A stretch of DNA of 17,894 nucleotides from Pseudomonadota bacterium (GCA_018661145.1 JABJIU010000061.1:1-17894); one strand, 5' to 3'; counted from the first letter of the stretch, positions 1 through 8,683 are shown. Numbers and translations: made by a program. The notes: generated by a model not told the origin, from the sequence alone.

Positions 1-36
1 GGATTCTTCGGCGAAATCTGCCGCGCGCTGTCCTGA
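1..36 (+). CDS. possible C-terminal end of an unidentified gene (left-truncated)
   Basis: Reading from base 1, an open frame encodes GFFGEICRALS and stops at a TGA at 34-36. A strong GC hairpin spans this stop, and the gene that follows is on the opposite strand, which fits a plus-strand gene ending here. The minus strand of 1-78 offers no ATG, GTG or TTG start, so a gene continuing downstream of the MFS transporter on that strand is less likely. Eleven residues are too few to identify a family, and the frame could be chance. Confidence 0.3.
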   Translation, partial: GFFGEICRALS

Positions 37-44
37 GCGCGCGG
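21..44. terminator. GC-rich hairpin overlapping the stop codon of the left-edge frame
   Basis: The arms CCGCGCGC (21-28) and GCGCGCGG (37-44) pair perfectly over 8 bp around an 8-base loop that contains the TGA stop at 34-36. There is no T-run on either side, so it is not a textbook intrinsic terminator. It sits where two convergent genes end and could block read-through or protect the 3' end of the mRNA. Confidence 0.4.
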
Positions 45-54
45 TCAGGCCGAT

Positions 55-75
55 AGCCGGACTAATTTGCCGGCT
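55..75. terminator. short hairpin between convergent gene ends
   Basis: AGCCGG (55-60) pairs with CCGGCT (70-75) across a 9-base AT-rich loop. It lies 3 bases beyond the MFS stop codon (TAG, read from 81 down to 79) and downstream of the left-edge frame, so it could serve both strands. The stem is only 6 bp and there is no clear T-run, so a terminator role is inferred from position. Confidence 0.35.
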
Positions 76-78
76 TAA

Positions 79-1446
79 CTACTGGCGAAGCGGCAGTACA
101 CCCAGTACCGCATGCGCCTGATGCAGATCGAAACAGCTTTCGTCAACGCGGATATAGGCAATTCGGTCCTTTGGCAACACGGTGACATGATCCACCCCTC
201 GCAGCGCGCCCAAATGCAATTCAAGAGATTCAAGATCGAGATCAGTCTCACCATCGAGTCGCAAAGTAACGCTGTTTCGAAGTTCAGGCGTAGCCCCGGT
301 AAAGGCCAATATCAGCCAGGCCAAGCTTGCCAGTGCGCAGAATGCGAACACACCCGGTCCACCGAACATTCCGAGCAGAATACCGCCGAAAGCACCGCCC
401 ACAAAAACCCCGGCAAATTCAAACGTGTTGTAGACCCCAATCGCGGTTCCCTTGGCATAGCCCGGCGCCAACCGGGTCATTAATGACGGCAGCATCGCTT
501 CGAGCAAATTGAAGCCGACAAAAAAACATAAAAGACCCGTGAGCAGAAGTTTTGCCTGATCCATGCCGCTCAACAGCGCCAGTTGCCCCGCAAGCAGGAT
601 AGCGATCGCCAGACGGAAGACCCAAAACGTCCGCTGGCGACGCATTCCCATCATCAGTAGAGGTGCCATGAGCAGGACAGAACCGATCAGCACCGGGATA
701 TAAACCTGCCAATGGGCGTCTCGTTTGAGTTCAAGCGTATCCACCAAGGCAAAGGGAATCACGACGAAAACTGCAGTCAGCACCATATGCAGAATAAAGA
801 TACCGAGATCGAGTCGCAAAAGATGCGGGTTGGCAATGACCTCACGGAAATAGACGAGCGTCGCGCTTGAGCCCGGATCGCGGGCCGCATGCTGAGGGGT
901 GGGCACCCACCAGACGATGACGGCAATACAGCCCAATGCCAACACAGCGGTCAACCAGAAAATACCGCTGACGCCGATCCATCGGTCCAGCGCCGGTCCT
1001 GCCATAAGCGCGATCAGAAACGATGCCCCGATACTCATTCCGATCAGCGCCATTGCCTTGATACGCTGCTGTTCACGGGTCAGGTCTGCAACCAGCGCGA
1101 GCACGACGGCCGCAATCGCACCGCTGCCCTGCAACGCCCGGCCGATGATGATGCCCGTCAAAGTATCGGACACGGCTGCCACTACACTACCAAAAGCAAA
1201 TATCAAAAGCCCAAGAATAATCAGCGGCTTTCGCCCAAAGCGATCTGACAAGGCGCCAAAGGCGATCTGAAAAAGTGCCTGAGTCAACCCATAGATACCA
1301 ACCGACAGCCCGATCAGGAACGGAGTTGCCCCATCCAATTGGGCGGCGTACAGCGCGATCACGGGCAACACCAGAAACAGTCCGAGCATGCGCAGACTGA
1401 ACACTCCTGCCAGGGCCGCTACCGACCGCCGCTCGGAGCGATTCAT
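79..1446 (-). CDS. MFS transporter with C-terminal YajR-type (YAM) domain
   Basis: Inner-membrane secondary transporter of the major facilitator superfamily, probably a proton-driven drug or metabolite exporter; the substrate is unknown. The protein is about 455 residues with twelve hydrophobic segments. The family's motif A appears after the second segment as GALSDRFGRK (residues 64-73). From about residue 386 it leaves the membrane and forms a soluble tail of about 70 residues, rich in alternating hydrophobic and charged positions (TLRLDGETDL...HVTVLPKDRIAYI). This matches the ferredoxin-like cytoplasmic domain of E. coli YajR in place and length. I chose the ATG at 1446-1444 (MNRSERRS) because the family normally begins just before the first helix and a GAG lies about 10 bases upstream. 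An upstream TTG-type extension to 1479 is possible. The gene is divergent from uvrA, an arrangement also seen in pseudomonads, where ssb follows the transporter; ssb does not follow here. Confidence 0.9.
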   Translation of the reverse strand: MNRSERRSVAALAGVFSLRMLGLFLVLPVIALYAAQLDGATPFLIGLSVGIYGLTQALFQIAFGALSDRFGRKPLIILGLLIFAFGSVVAAVSDTLTGIIIGRALQGSGAIAAVVLALVADLTREQQRIKAMALIGMSIGASFLIALMAGPALDRWIGVSGIFWLTAVLALGCIAVIVWWVPTPQHAARDPGSSATLVYFREVIANPHLLRLDLGIFILHMVLTAVFVVIPFALVDTLELKRDAHWQVYIPVLIGSVLLMAPLLMMGMRRQRTFWVFRLAIAILLAGQLALLSGMDQAKLLLTGLLCFFVGFNLLEAMLPSLMTRLAPGYAKGTAIGVYNTFEFAGVFVGGAFGGILLGMFGGPGVFAFCALASLAWLILAFTGATPELRNSVTLRLDGETDLDLESLELHLGALRGVDHVTVLPKDRIAYIRVDESCFDLHQAHAVLGVLPLRQ

Positions 1447-1631
1447 TGGAAATTTCTCAGTGCGTAACGTCAACAGCATCTATCCAGGATGGAGATCCAG
1501 TACCCGTGCCTGGCTGTGGCGGTGTTGCACGCGTTACAGCACAGACCTCACCAGAAAATGTGAAAAGCCTTTGAACCCGGGGACACAAGGGACGTAATAT
1601 TAACAGTTTGCCTTTTCGCAACCCAGCAACT
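1447..1631. other. divergent MFS/uvrA intergenic region
   Basis: This 185-bp region must hold the promoters of both divergent genes. I searched for the E. coli-type LexA box (CTG-N10-CAG) and found none. CTGT at 1514 and ACAG at 1536 are 18 bases apart rather than 8. An imperfect dyad, TGTTGCA...ACAGCA, lies at 1523-1541 with 6 of 9 positions pairing and could be an operator, but this is weak. I saw no convincing promoter for the minus-strand transporter. Confidence 0.5.
1571..1600 (+). promoter_or_regulatory. candidate sigma70 promoter of uvrA
   Basis: TTGAAC at 1571-1576 and TAATAT at 1595-1600 each match 4 of 6 consensus bases and are separated by 18 bp. Transcription would begin near 1607, about 25 bases before the preferred uvrA ATG and almost exactly at the alternative TTG codon at 1608. 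Assigned by eye only. Confidence 0.35.
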
Positions 1632-4481
1632 ATGCGCAACATCAAGATCCGCGGGGCTCGAACCCACAATCTGCAGAGTGTCGACATCGACCTGCCTCGC
1701 GACAAACTGATCGTGATCACGGGCTTGTCTGGGTCGGGGAAATCCTCCCTGGCCTTTGACACCGTTTATGCCGAAGGCCAGCGCCGTTATGTAGAGTCGC
1801 TGTCGACCTATGCGCGGCAATTCCTCTCGCTGATGGAAAAACCGGATGTCGATCTCATCGAAGGTCTGTCACCCGCTATCAGTATCGAGCAAAAAGCGGC
1901 ATCTCATAATCCCCGATCCACGGTCGGCACCGTGACCGAAATATATGACTACCTACGCCTGTTGTACGCCCGAGTCGGCGAACCCCGGTGCCCGGATCAC
2001 GGAGTCATCCTGGCTGCAAGCACGGTAAGTGAAATGGTAGACCGGGTCCTGGCGCTCGATGAGGGCACTCGGATCCTGCTCCTGGCGCCGGTCGTCCAGG
2101 ACCGCAAAGGGGAATACCAGCAGCTGCTGAAAAGCCTGCTGGGTCAGGGCTTTATCCGCGCACGTATCGATGGGATCGTCTACGAACTCGACACTCCGCC
2201 CGTGCTCGACCGCAAACGCAAACACAGCATCGATGTGGTTGTGGATCGCGTGGTAATCAAACCCGACATTGCCCAGCGGCTGGCTGAGTCATTTGAGACC
2301 GCACTCGCGGTTGCTGACAGCCTCGCACTGGTACAAGTACTGCCCGGTGATGATGGCGGCGAGGCTCAGGAGATGCTCTTCTCCGCTCGTTATTCCTGTC
2401 CGCACTGCGGCTACAACCTGACAGAACTCGAACCCCGGCTCTTTTCTTTCAACAACCCAGCCGGAGCCTGTCCGGACTGTGACGGTCTCGGGATCCGTCA
2501 GTTCTTTGACCCCGAACGGGTCATTCATGATGAGACTTTGAGCCTGGCAGCGGGGGCGATTTCCGGCTGGGACCGGCGTAACGCCTTTTATTTTCAAATG
2601 CTGAACTGTCTCGCCGAGCATTACGACTTCGATATTGAGAAGCCCTTTCGCCGCCTGCCGAAGAAAGTCCGGGAGATCATTCTTTATGGCAGTGGCAAGG
2701 AAAAAATCAGCTTCAGCTACCTGCGCTCACACGGGAGGCGTTCGCGACGACGGACGCACAGTTTCGAAGGGGTCATCCCCAACATGGACCGCCGCTACCG
2801 GGATTCTGAATCCAATACGATCCGTGAGGAACTCTCTCGCTACGTGAACACCCAACCCTGTACAAGTTGCCAAGGCAGCCGTCTCAAAACAGGCGCCCGT
2901 CATGTATTCGTAGGCAGTCAACCGGTTCATCAGGTGACCGCGATGCCGATTGAATCTTCCCTTGAGTTTTTCGACACCCTTTCCCTGCCCGGGCACCAGG
3001 GTGAAATCGGCGAGCGTATCATCCGTGAGATCAGCGAGCGCCTGCGCTTTCTGGTGAACGTCGGTCTCGAATACCTGACGCTAGACCGCACGGCGGAGAC
3101 TCTATCTGGCGGGGAAGCGCAACGGATCCGCCTCGCTTCACAGATCGGTTCCGGGCTGGTGGGAGTGATGTACATTCTTGATGAACCCTCCATCGGACTT
3201 CACCAACGGGACAATCAGCGTCTGCTCGATACGCTGTTTCACCTGCGGGATCTGGGCAATACGGTGGTGGTGGTCGAACACGACGAGGAGGCGATCCGCA
3301 GCGCCGATCATATTGTCGATCTCGGCCCGGGCGCCGGGATTCACGGCGGCCGCGTGGTGGCTGAAGGCAGCGTACAGCAGATCCTTCAAGCGCCCGAGTC
3401 GGTGACCGGCCAGTATCTTGCCGGCACTCAGACCATCGATGTCCCCAGCCAGCGTACCGAGTCCGAACCCGGAAGGCAGCTTGTCATCCGAGGCGCGACC
3501 GGTAATAACCTTAACGGTCTTGATGTGTCACTCCCGGTGGGTCTCCTGACCTGTGTGACGGGGGTCTCCGGATCGGGCAAGTCAACGCTCATTAACAATA
3601 CTCTATACCCTGCCATGGCCGGGCATCTGCATTCGAGCCGGCAGCAGCCGGCGCCGCATGACGGGATTGAGGGTCTGGAGCAGTTTGACAAGGTCATTGA
3701 TATTGACCAGAGCGCGATCGGCCGCACTCCCCGATCCAACCCCGCCACCTATACCGGACTCTTTACCCCGATACGGGAACTCTTTGCAGGTACACCCGAA
3801 TCGCGCGCCCGCGGGTACAAGGTCGGACGATTTTCCTTCAATGTGCGCGGCGGACGCTGCGAGACCTGCCAGGGTGACGGGCTGATCAAGGTGGAAATGC
3901 ACTTTCTGCCAGATATCTATGTGCCCTGTGACAATTGTCAGGGCAAGCGCTATAACCGCGAAACACTCGATATTCGCTACAAAGGCCGCAGCATCCATGA
4001 GGTGCTCGATATGACCGTTGCCGAAGCAGGAGAATTCTTCGCCGCGATTCCCGTCATTAAACGCAAACTCGACACGCTGCTTGCGGTCGGACTCGGTTAC
4101 ATCCGCCTCGGACAAAGCGCCACCACGCTCTCAGGTGGAGAAGCACAGCGTATCAAGCTCTCAAGAGAGCTCTCCAAGCGTCCGACCGGTCGGACCCTGT
4201 ATATTCTCGACGAACCCACCACCGGCCTTCACTTCCACGATATTCGCCAACTTCTGGGTGTCCTCCATCGTCTGCGGGACCAGGGTAATACGGTGGTCGT
4301 GATCGAACACAACCTTGATGTCATCAAGACTGCCGACTGGGTGATCGACCTTGGACCGGACGGTGGTCTGCGTGGAGGAAAACTGGTTGGCGCAGGTACA
4401 CCCGAAGACCTCGCCCAAGTTACCAATTCCTACACGGGCCAGTTCCTCAAGGATCTTTTGGAACCCCGCATCGCGTCCTGA
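1632..4481 (+). CDS. uvrA: excinuclease ABC subunit A (UvrA)
   Basis: DNA-damage recognition ATPase of nucleotide excision repair. A UvrA dimer finds bulky lesions with UvrB and loads UvrB for incision by UvrC. The 949-residue product has the full family layout. It has a first Walker A (GLSGSGKSS, about residue 31) and a zinc module with CPHC and CPDC pairs. The first ABC signature (LSGGEAQRIRLA) is followed by Walker B (YILDEPSIGLH). The second half has Walker A GVSGSGKST, a zinc finger with CETC and CDNC pairs, signature LSGGEAQRIKLS and Walker B LYILDEPTTGLH. The start at ATG 1632 (MRNIKIRGARTHNL) matches the usual UvrA beginning; a TTG at 1608 would add 8 residues. Neither start has a recognisable Shine-Dalgarno sequence, and no LexA box is visible upstream. 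All key residues are present. Confidence 0.98.
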   Translation: MRNIKIRGARTHNLQSVDIDLPRDKLIVITGLSGSGKSSLAFDTVYAEGQRRYVESLSTYARQFLSLMEKPDVDLIEGLSPAISIEQKAASHNPRSTVGTVTEIYDYLRLLYARVGEPRCPDHGVILAASTVSEMVDRVLALDEGTRILLLAPVVQDRKGEYQQLLKSLLGQGFIRARIDGIVYELDTPPVLDRKRKHSIDVVVDRVVIKPDIAQRLAESFETALAVADSLALVQVLPGDDGGEAQEMLFSARYSCPHCGYNLTELEPRLFSFNNPAGACPDCDGLGIRQFFDPERVIHDETLSLAAGAISGWDRRNAFYFQMLNCLAEHYDFDIEKPFRRLPKKVREIILYGSGKEKISFSYLRSHGRRSRRRTHSFEGVIPNMDRRYRDSESNTIREELSRYVNTQPCTSCQGSRLKTGARHVFVGSQPVHQVTAMPIESSLEFFDTLSLPGHQGEIGERIIREISERLRFLVNVGLEYLTLDRTAETLSGGEAQRIRLASQIGSGLVGVMYILDEPSIGLHQRDNQRLLDTLFHLRDLGNTVVVVEHDEEAIRSADHIVDLGPGAGIHGGRVVAEGSVQQILQAPESVTGQYLAGTQTIDVPSQRTESEPGRQLVIRGATGNNLNGLDVSLPVGLLTCVTGVSGSGKSTLINNTLYPAMAGHLHSSRQQPAPHDGIEGLEQFDKVIDIDQSAIGRTPRSNPATYTGLFTPIRELFAGTPESRARGYKVGRFSFNVRGGRCETCQGDGLIKVEMHFLPDIYVPCDNCQGKRYNRETLDIRYKGRSIHEVLDMTVAEAGEFFAAIPVIKRKLDTLLAVGLGYIRLGQSATTLSGGEAQRIKLSRELSKRPTGRTLYILDEPTTGLHFHDIRQLLGVLHRLRDQGNTVVVIEHNLDVIKTADWVIDLGPDGGLRGGKLVGAGTPEDLAQVTNSYTGQFLKDLLEPRIAS

Positions 4482-4496
4482 TCAGGGAGGGATCAG
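4478..4496 (+). terminator. hairpin immediately after uvrA
   Basis: CTGATC (4478-4483) pairs with GATCAG (4491-4496) around the loop AGGGAGG, starting inside the uvrA stop region. No T-run follows (AAATACTT instead), so it is at best a weak terminator. Its loop and right arm also take part in the longer nested repeat reported for this region, so the two folds would compete. Confidence 0.25.
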
Positions 4497-4575
4497 AAAT
4501 ACTTACCCATCGTCATTACTAACATCAAATGGTCAGACCGCCAGACCATTGATTGCAGGTTGGCAATCCCTCCTG
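4483..4575 (+). promoter_or_regulatory. nested inverted repeats and GntR/PdhR-like dyad upstream of aceE
   Basis: The inner dyad pairs ATCAAATGGTC (4524-4534) with GACCATTGAT (4544-4553), giving a 10-bp stem with one bulged A. The outer arms are CAGGGAGGGAT (4483-4493) and ATCCCTCCTG (4566-4575), 10 bp with one bulged G. Inside the inner dyad, AATGGTCAGACC contains TGGT-NNN-ACC, which resembles part of the PdhR/FadR (GntR family) operator TGGTNNNACCA. CAGACC is also repeated at 4534 and 4542. The position between uvrA and the PDH operon suits an operator or a structured leader. No pdhR gene is visible in the window, so the regulator is inferred. No clear -35/-10 pair was found here. Confidence 0.35.
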
Positions 4576-4659
4576 TGGTACTGTGCTTTTCAAGATTAAA
4601 GCGGTAGTTGTTTCGCCCGGCGCAATAAGTTGTCAATGCGCCCTGCTGAGAAATGCGTA

Positions 4660-7335
4660 ATGGTGGATTCCCTTCCAGATACAGATCTTGACCCGCTTGA
4701 GACTCAGGAATGGCAGGATGCCTTAAGCGCGGTCATCGAACGTGAAGGCCAGGAGCGTGCCCACTTTCTCCTTGAGACCCTGATCGATCAGGCCCGGCGC
4801 AGCGGCACTCACATTCCCTTCCGACCGACGACGGCATATCTCAATACCATCCCTGCGGCCAGTCAGGCCCGCAGCCCCGGGGATCCCGCCATCGAATGGC
4901 GGATCCGCTCTCTGATACGCTGGAATGCACTCGCCATGGTGATGCGGGCTAATCAGACCAGCAGTGAACTGGGCGGGCACATCGCAAGTTTCGCGTCGGC
5001 GGCCACACTGTACGATGTGGGCTTCAACCATTTCTGGCGCGGTCCGCAGGCTGAACACGGGGCGGACCTTGTCTTCTTCCAAGGACACTCGGCGCCGGGC
5101 ATATATGCCCGCGCTTTTCTCGAGGGCCGTTTGACCGAGGGGCAACTCGAAGGCTTCAGGCAAGAGGTCAAAGGCAAAGGCCTTTCCTCTTATCCCCATC
5201 CCTGGCTAATGCCCGATTTCTGGCAGTTCCCCACTGTATCGATGGGTCTTGGACCAATCCAAGCGGTTTACCAGGCGCGCTTCATGCGCTACCTGCAAAA
5301 CCGCGAGTTCACTCCCCACTCAGACCGTAAAGTCTGGGCCTTTGTGGGGGATGGCGAGATGGACGAGCCTGAGTCGACCGGAGCGCTGGGCATCGCCGGA
5401 CGAGAACGTCTAGACAACTTGGTGTTTGTCATCAACTGTAATTTGCAACGGCTCGATGGGCCGGTTCGGGGCAACGGGAAAATCATTCAGGAACTGGAAG
5501 GCACCTTCCGGGGCGCAGGATGGAATGTCATCAAACTGGTCTGGGGCTCGTACTGGGACAAACTTCTGGCACGGGATACCCAAGGGCTGCTAAGACAACG
5601 AATGGAAGAAGCTCTGGATGGTGAATACCAGGCCTTCAAGAGCAAAGACGGCGCCTTTGTCCGGGAACATTTTTTCGGTAAATATCCGGAACTTGCGGCC
5701 ATGGTGGCCAATATGACTGATGAAGACATCTGGCGGCTCAACCGGGGCGGCCATGATCCGCACAAGGTCTATGCGGCTTACGCTCAAGCTGCCGCGCACC
5801 GGGGCCAACCTACGGTGATCCTAGCCAAAACGGTCAAAGGATATGGCATGGGAGAATCTGGTGAAGGCCAGAACACCACCCACAGCCAGAAGAAGATTAC
5901 GCACGAATCATTGTTGGAATTTCGTGACCGATTCCGCATTCCCCTTGAAGACGAAGCCGTGCTCGCCTGCCAGTTTTTTCACCCGGGTGATGACAGTCCC
6001 GAGGTGCGCTACCTTAAAGAACGCCGCACCTCCCTTGGCGGGAGTCTGCCAGCCCGAGCCGACAAAGCCCCTACCCACACAACACCAGATTTGTCGCTCT
6101 TCCAGTCCCAACTCGACGGCAGCGGTGATCGTGAGATCTCGACTACGATGGCGTTTGTCAGGCTCCTCACGGCCCTTACCCGGGACAAAACCCTCGGCCG
6201 CTATGTGGTGCCGATCGTCCCTGATGAATCACGCACCTTCGGCATGGAGGGTATGTTCCGCCAACTGGGCATCTACGCGCCGGAAGGACAACTGTATCTT
6301 CCCGAAGACGCAGATCAGTTGATGTATTACCGCGAAGATATACAGGGTCAGGTACTGCAGGAAGGCATCACCGAAGCCGGCGCCATGTCCTCGTGGATTG
6401 CAGCAGCGACCGCCTACAGTAATCATGGCATTGCCATGATTCCTTTTTACATTTTTTATTCCATGTTTGGTTTGCAGCGGGTAGGTGATCTTGCCTGGGC
6501 CGCAGGCGATCAGCAGGCGCGGGGATTCCTGATTGGCGGTACTGCCGGGCGAACCACTCTCGCCGGCGAAGGACTCCAGCATCAGGATGGCCATAGCCTG
6601 CTGATGGCGGCGAGTATTCCCAACTGTGTCTCTTACGATCCCGCCTTCAGTTATGAACTGGCCGTGATCGTGCACGACGGGATACGCCGAATGTATGCCG
6701 ATCAGGAAAACGTTTTCTATTACATCACCGTGATGAATGAAAATTATGCCCATCCGCCGATGCCTGAAGACGTCAGGGATGGGATCCTTCAGGGTATGTA
6801 CCGGCTGCGCCAGGCTCCACGGGGGCGCAAAGCCGCACCCCGGGTCCAGCTTTTCGGCAGCGGTACCATCTTGCGTGAATCCATGGCGGCCGCCCAACTG
6901 CTGAAACAGGACTTCGGTATCTTGGCCGACCTGTGGAGCGTGACCAGCTACAGTGAACTGGCGCGCCAGGGTCGCGAAGCCACGCGCTGGAACCGCCTCC
7001 ACCCAGACGAAGCTGCACGGCCAGTGTATGTTAGCGAACAGCTCGCCGACGCCGATGGACCCATCATCGCTGCAAGCGATTACAACCAGGCTTACCCCAA
7101 TCAGATTCGGGAATTTGTCAGCGGGCGGCGCTATCTGGTGTTGGGCACCGATGGCTACGGCAGAAGCGGAACCCGTGAGCAGTTACGGCAGTTTTTCGAG
7201 GTGGATCGATTCCAGATTGCGGTCGCCGCATTATCTGCCCTGGCTGATGAAAATGCCCTACCCCGCTCGACGGTGACCGATGCCATCAACCGATACTCCC
7301 TGAACCCGGAAAAGCCAGATCCGGCCTTCGCATAA
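4660..7335 (+). CDS. aceE: pyruvate dehydrogenase E1 component, homodimeric type (AceE)
   Basis: Thiamine-diphosphate enzyme that decarboxylates pyruvate and passes the acetyl group to the lipoyl arm of E2, the rate-setting first step of the PDH complex. The 891-residue product is close to the usual 887 residues. The ThDP/Mg motif is intact: GDG at 230-232 leads to NCN at 259-261. His408, in NTTHSQKK, corresponds to the catalytic-loop His407 of E. coli. The Glu of GITEAG (about 572) is the cofactor-activating Glu. I chose ATG 4660 (MVDSLPDTDLDPLETQEW) because it aligns with the E. coli N-terminus (DPIETRDW) and has a GAG 9 bases upstream. ATG 4636 and TTG 4630 are in-frame alternatives without a ribosome site. 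It is the first gene of a plus-strand operon, 12 bases before aceF. Confidence 0.97.
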   Translation: MVDSLPDTDLDPLETQEWQDALSAVIEREGQERAHFLLETLIDQARRSGTHIPFRPTTAYLNTIPAASQARSPGDPAIEWRIRSLIRWNALAMVMRANQTSSELGGHIASFASAATLYDVGFNHFWRGPQAEHGADLVFFQGHSAPGIYARAFLEGRLTEGQLEGFRQEVKGKGLSSYPHPWLMPDFWQFPTVSMGLGPIQAVYQARFMRYLQNREFTPHSDRKVWAFVGDGEMDEPESTGALGIAGRERLDNLVFVINCNLQRLDGPVRGNGKIIQELEGTFRGAGWNVIKLVWGSYWDKLLARDTQGLLRQRMEEALDGEYQAFKSKDGAFVREHFFGKYPELAAMVANMTDEDIWRLNRGGHDPHKVYAAYAQAAAHRGQPTVILAKTVKGYGMGESGEGQNTTHSQKKITHESLLEFRDRFRIPLEDEAVLACQFFHPGDDSPEVRYLKERRTSLGGSLPARADKAPTHTTPDLSLFQSQLDGSGDREISTTMAFVRLLTALTRDKTLGRYVVPIVPDESRTFGMEGMFRQLGIYAPEGQLYLPEDADQLMYYREDIQGQVLQEGITEAGAMSSWIAAATAYSNHGIAMIPFYIFYSMFGLQRVGDLAWAAGDQQARGFLIGGTAGRTTLAGEGLQHQDGHSLLMAASIPNCVSYDPAFSYELAVIVHDGIRRMYADQENVFYYITVMNENYAHPPMPEDVRDGILQGMYRLRQAPRGRKAAPRVQLFGSGTILRESMAAAQLLKQDFGILADLWSVTSYSELARQGREATRWNRLHPDEAARPVYVSEQLADADGPIIAASDYNQAYPNQIREFVSGRRYLVLGTDGYGRSGTREQLRQFFEVDRFQIAVAALSALADENALPRSTVTDAINRYSLNPEKPDPAFA

Positions 7336-7347
7336 ACCGCACCCGGC

Positions 7348-8661
7348 ATGAGCGATTCTCAAGATATTCTAGTCCCCGATATCGGCGATTTTGGCAACGT
7401 CGATGTAATTGAGGTGCTGGTCGCTCCGGGAGACGCGGTCGATGTTGAGTCGCCCCTGATTACGCTTGAAAGTGACAAGGCGACTATGGATGTTCCTTCG
7501 CCTGTTGCCGGCACGGTGACCGAAGTCCGCATTGCAGTGGGCGACCAGGTCTCTCAGGGAAGTCTGGTTGCCAGGGTTGAAACGGCAGAACCTGCTGCCG
7601 AAACCGCTGCACCGGCTGTGACTGAAGAGGTGCCGCAGACTGAGGTGGATTCTGGGCCTCCACCCAAGTCGCCCATCCCGGAGCAAGTCGATCCAGCCCC
7701 GCCGGTCGCACCCCGGCCACCGCCTTCACTGCCACCGGCGGTCGAGTCAGACGATAGCCCGTTACCTCACGCAAGTCCCGCCGTGCGACGATTTGCACGT
7801 GAGCTCGGTGCTGATCTTTCAAAGATCAGCGGAACGGGTACCCATGGCCGAATTCTGACAGAGGACGTACGGGCCTTTATCAAATCAGCACTCGCACAAG
7901 GCGCTACTCCTGCGCAATCCGCTTCCGGCATACCGGCCGTGCCCGAGGTGGATTTCTCCCGCTGGGGTCAGGTTGAGGCCCAACCACTTTCCAGGATCAA
8001 AAAGATCTCGGGACGCCATCTGCACCGGGCCTGGCTTAACGTACCTCATGTCACTCACCACGACGAAGCAGACATTACGGAACTCGAGGACTTTCGAAAA
8101 ACCCTCAAGAACGAAACGGCCTACGCGGAGATTCGTATTACCCTGCTGGGTTTCGTTATTAAGGCGTTGGCGAGCGCCATGAAAGCGTTTCCGCTTATCA
8201 ACGCTTCACTGTCCCCGGATGGTGAAAATTTGATCCTCAAGCGCTATTTTCACATCGGCGTGGCCGTAGATACTGAAAACGGTCTGGTGGTGCCGGTCCT
8301 GAGAAACGTAGAAACCAAGGGGATTGTTGAACTCGCCTGTGAACTCGGCGAGATGAGTGCGCGCGCCCGTGATGGGAAACTCAAGCCTGAGGAGATGCAG
8401 GGCGGCTGCATCAGCATATCGAGCCTGGGCGGCATTGGCGGTACAAGCTTTACACCCATCGTTAACAGCCCGGAAGTCGCTATTCTGGGAATCACCCGGG
8501 CGCAGATGAAGCCGCGTTGGGATGGAAACGCTTTTCAGCCGCGGCTGATGCTGCCGCTGGACCTTTCCTATGATCACCGGGTCATCGATGGTGCAGAAGC
8601 CGCACGGGTTACCGCTTTTATCGTGTCGGCTCTTGAAGACTCGCGAAGACTGTTGCTCTAA
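7348..8661 (+). CDS. aceF: dihydrolipoamide acetyltransferase, PDH E2 (AceF), single lipoyl domain
   Basis: Core of the pyruvate dehydrogenase complex; it transfers acetyl from the lipoyl arm to CoA. Three domains are visible in 437 residues. The lipoyl domain covers about residues 5-80, with the attachment lysine K44 in ESDKATMD. A Pro/Ala-rich flexible linker covers about 85-138. A peripheral-subunit-binding domain (about 141-178, ASPAVRRFARELG...GTGTHGRI) docks E1 and E3. The acetyltransferase domain ends with the catalytic DHRVIDG (His410). E. coli AceF carries three tandem lipoyl domains and 630 residues; this one has a single copy, as in many other proteobacteria. The start is ATG 7348, 12 bases after aceE, with no strong ribosome site, so translational coupling is likely. 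Confidence 0.96.
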   Translation: MSDSQDILVPDIGDFGNVDVIEVLVAPGDAVDVESPLITLESDKATMDVPSPVAGTVTEVRIAVGDQVSQGSLVARVETAEPAAETAAPAVTEEVPQTEVDSGPPPKSPIPEQVDPAPPVAPRPPPSLPPAVESDDSPLPHASPAVRRFARELGADLSKISGTGTHGRILTEDVRAFIKSALAQGATPAQSASGIPAVPEVDFSRWGQVEAQPLSRIKKISGRHLHRAWLNVPHVTHHDEADITELEDFRKTLKNETAYAEIRITLLGFVIKALASAMKAFPLINASLSPDGENLILKRYFHIGVAVDTENGLVVPVLRNVETKGIVELACELGEMSARARDGKLKPEEMQGGCISISSLGGIGGTSFTPIVNSPEVAILGITRAQMKPRWDGNAFQPRLMLPLDLSYDHRVIDGAEAARVTAFIVSALEDSRRLLL

Positions 8662-8683
8662 GCCGTGACTGCCTAGGCTCTCT

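Noticed and set aside
1514..1544. CTGT...ACAG pair near uvrA as an SOS (LexA) box
   Set aside because: The spacing between the half-sites is 18 bases, not the 8 required for the E. coli-type LexA site.
3603..4115. 170-codon minus-strand frame inside uvrA
   Set aside because: It overlaps the second ATPase half of uvrA, where every family motif is present in the sense frame. There is no independent support.
4560..4588. TTGGCA (4560) with TACTGT (4579) as the aceE promoter
   Set aside because: The spacing is 13 bp, too short for sigma70, and the -10 match is only 3 of 6.
6229..7002. 257-codon open frame antisense to aceE
   Set aside because: It lies wholly inside a strongly conserved aceE on the other strand. 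The protein has no recognisable domain and its length is expected from GC-biased codon use.
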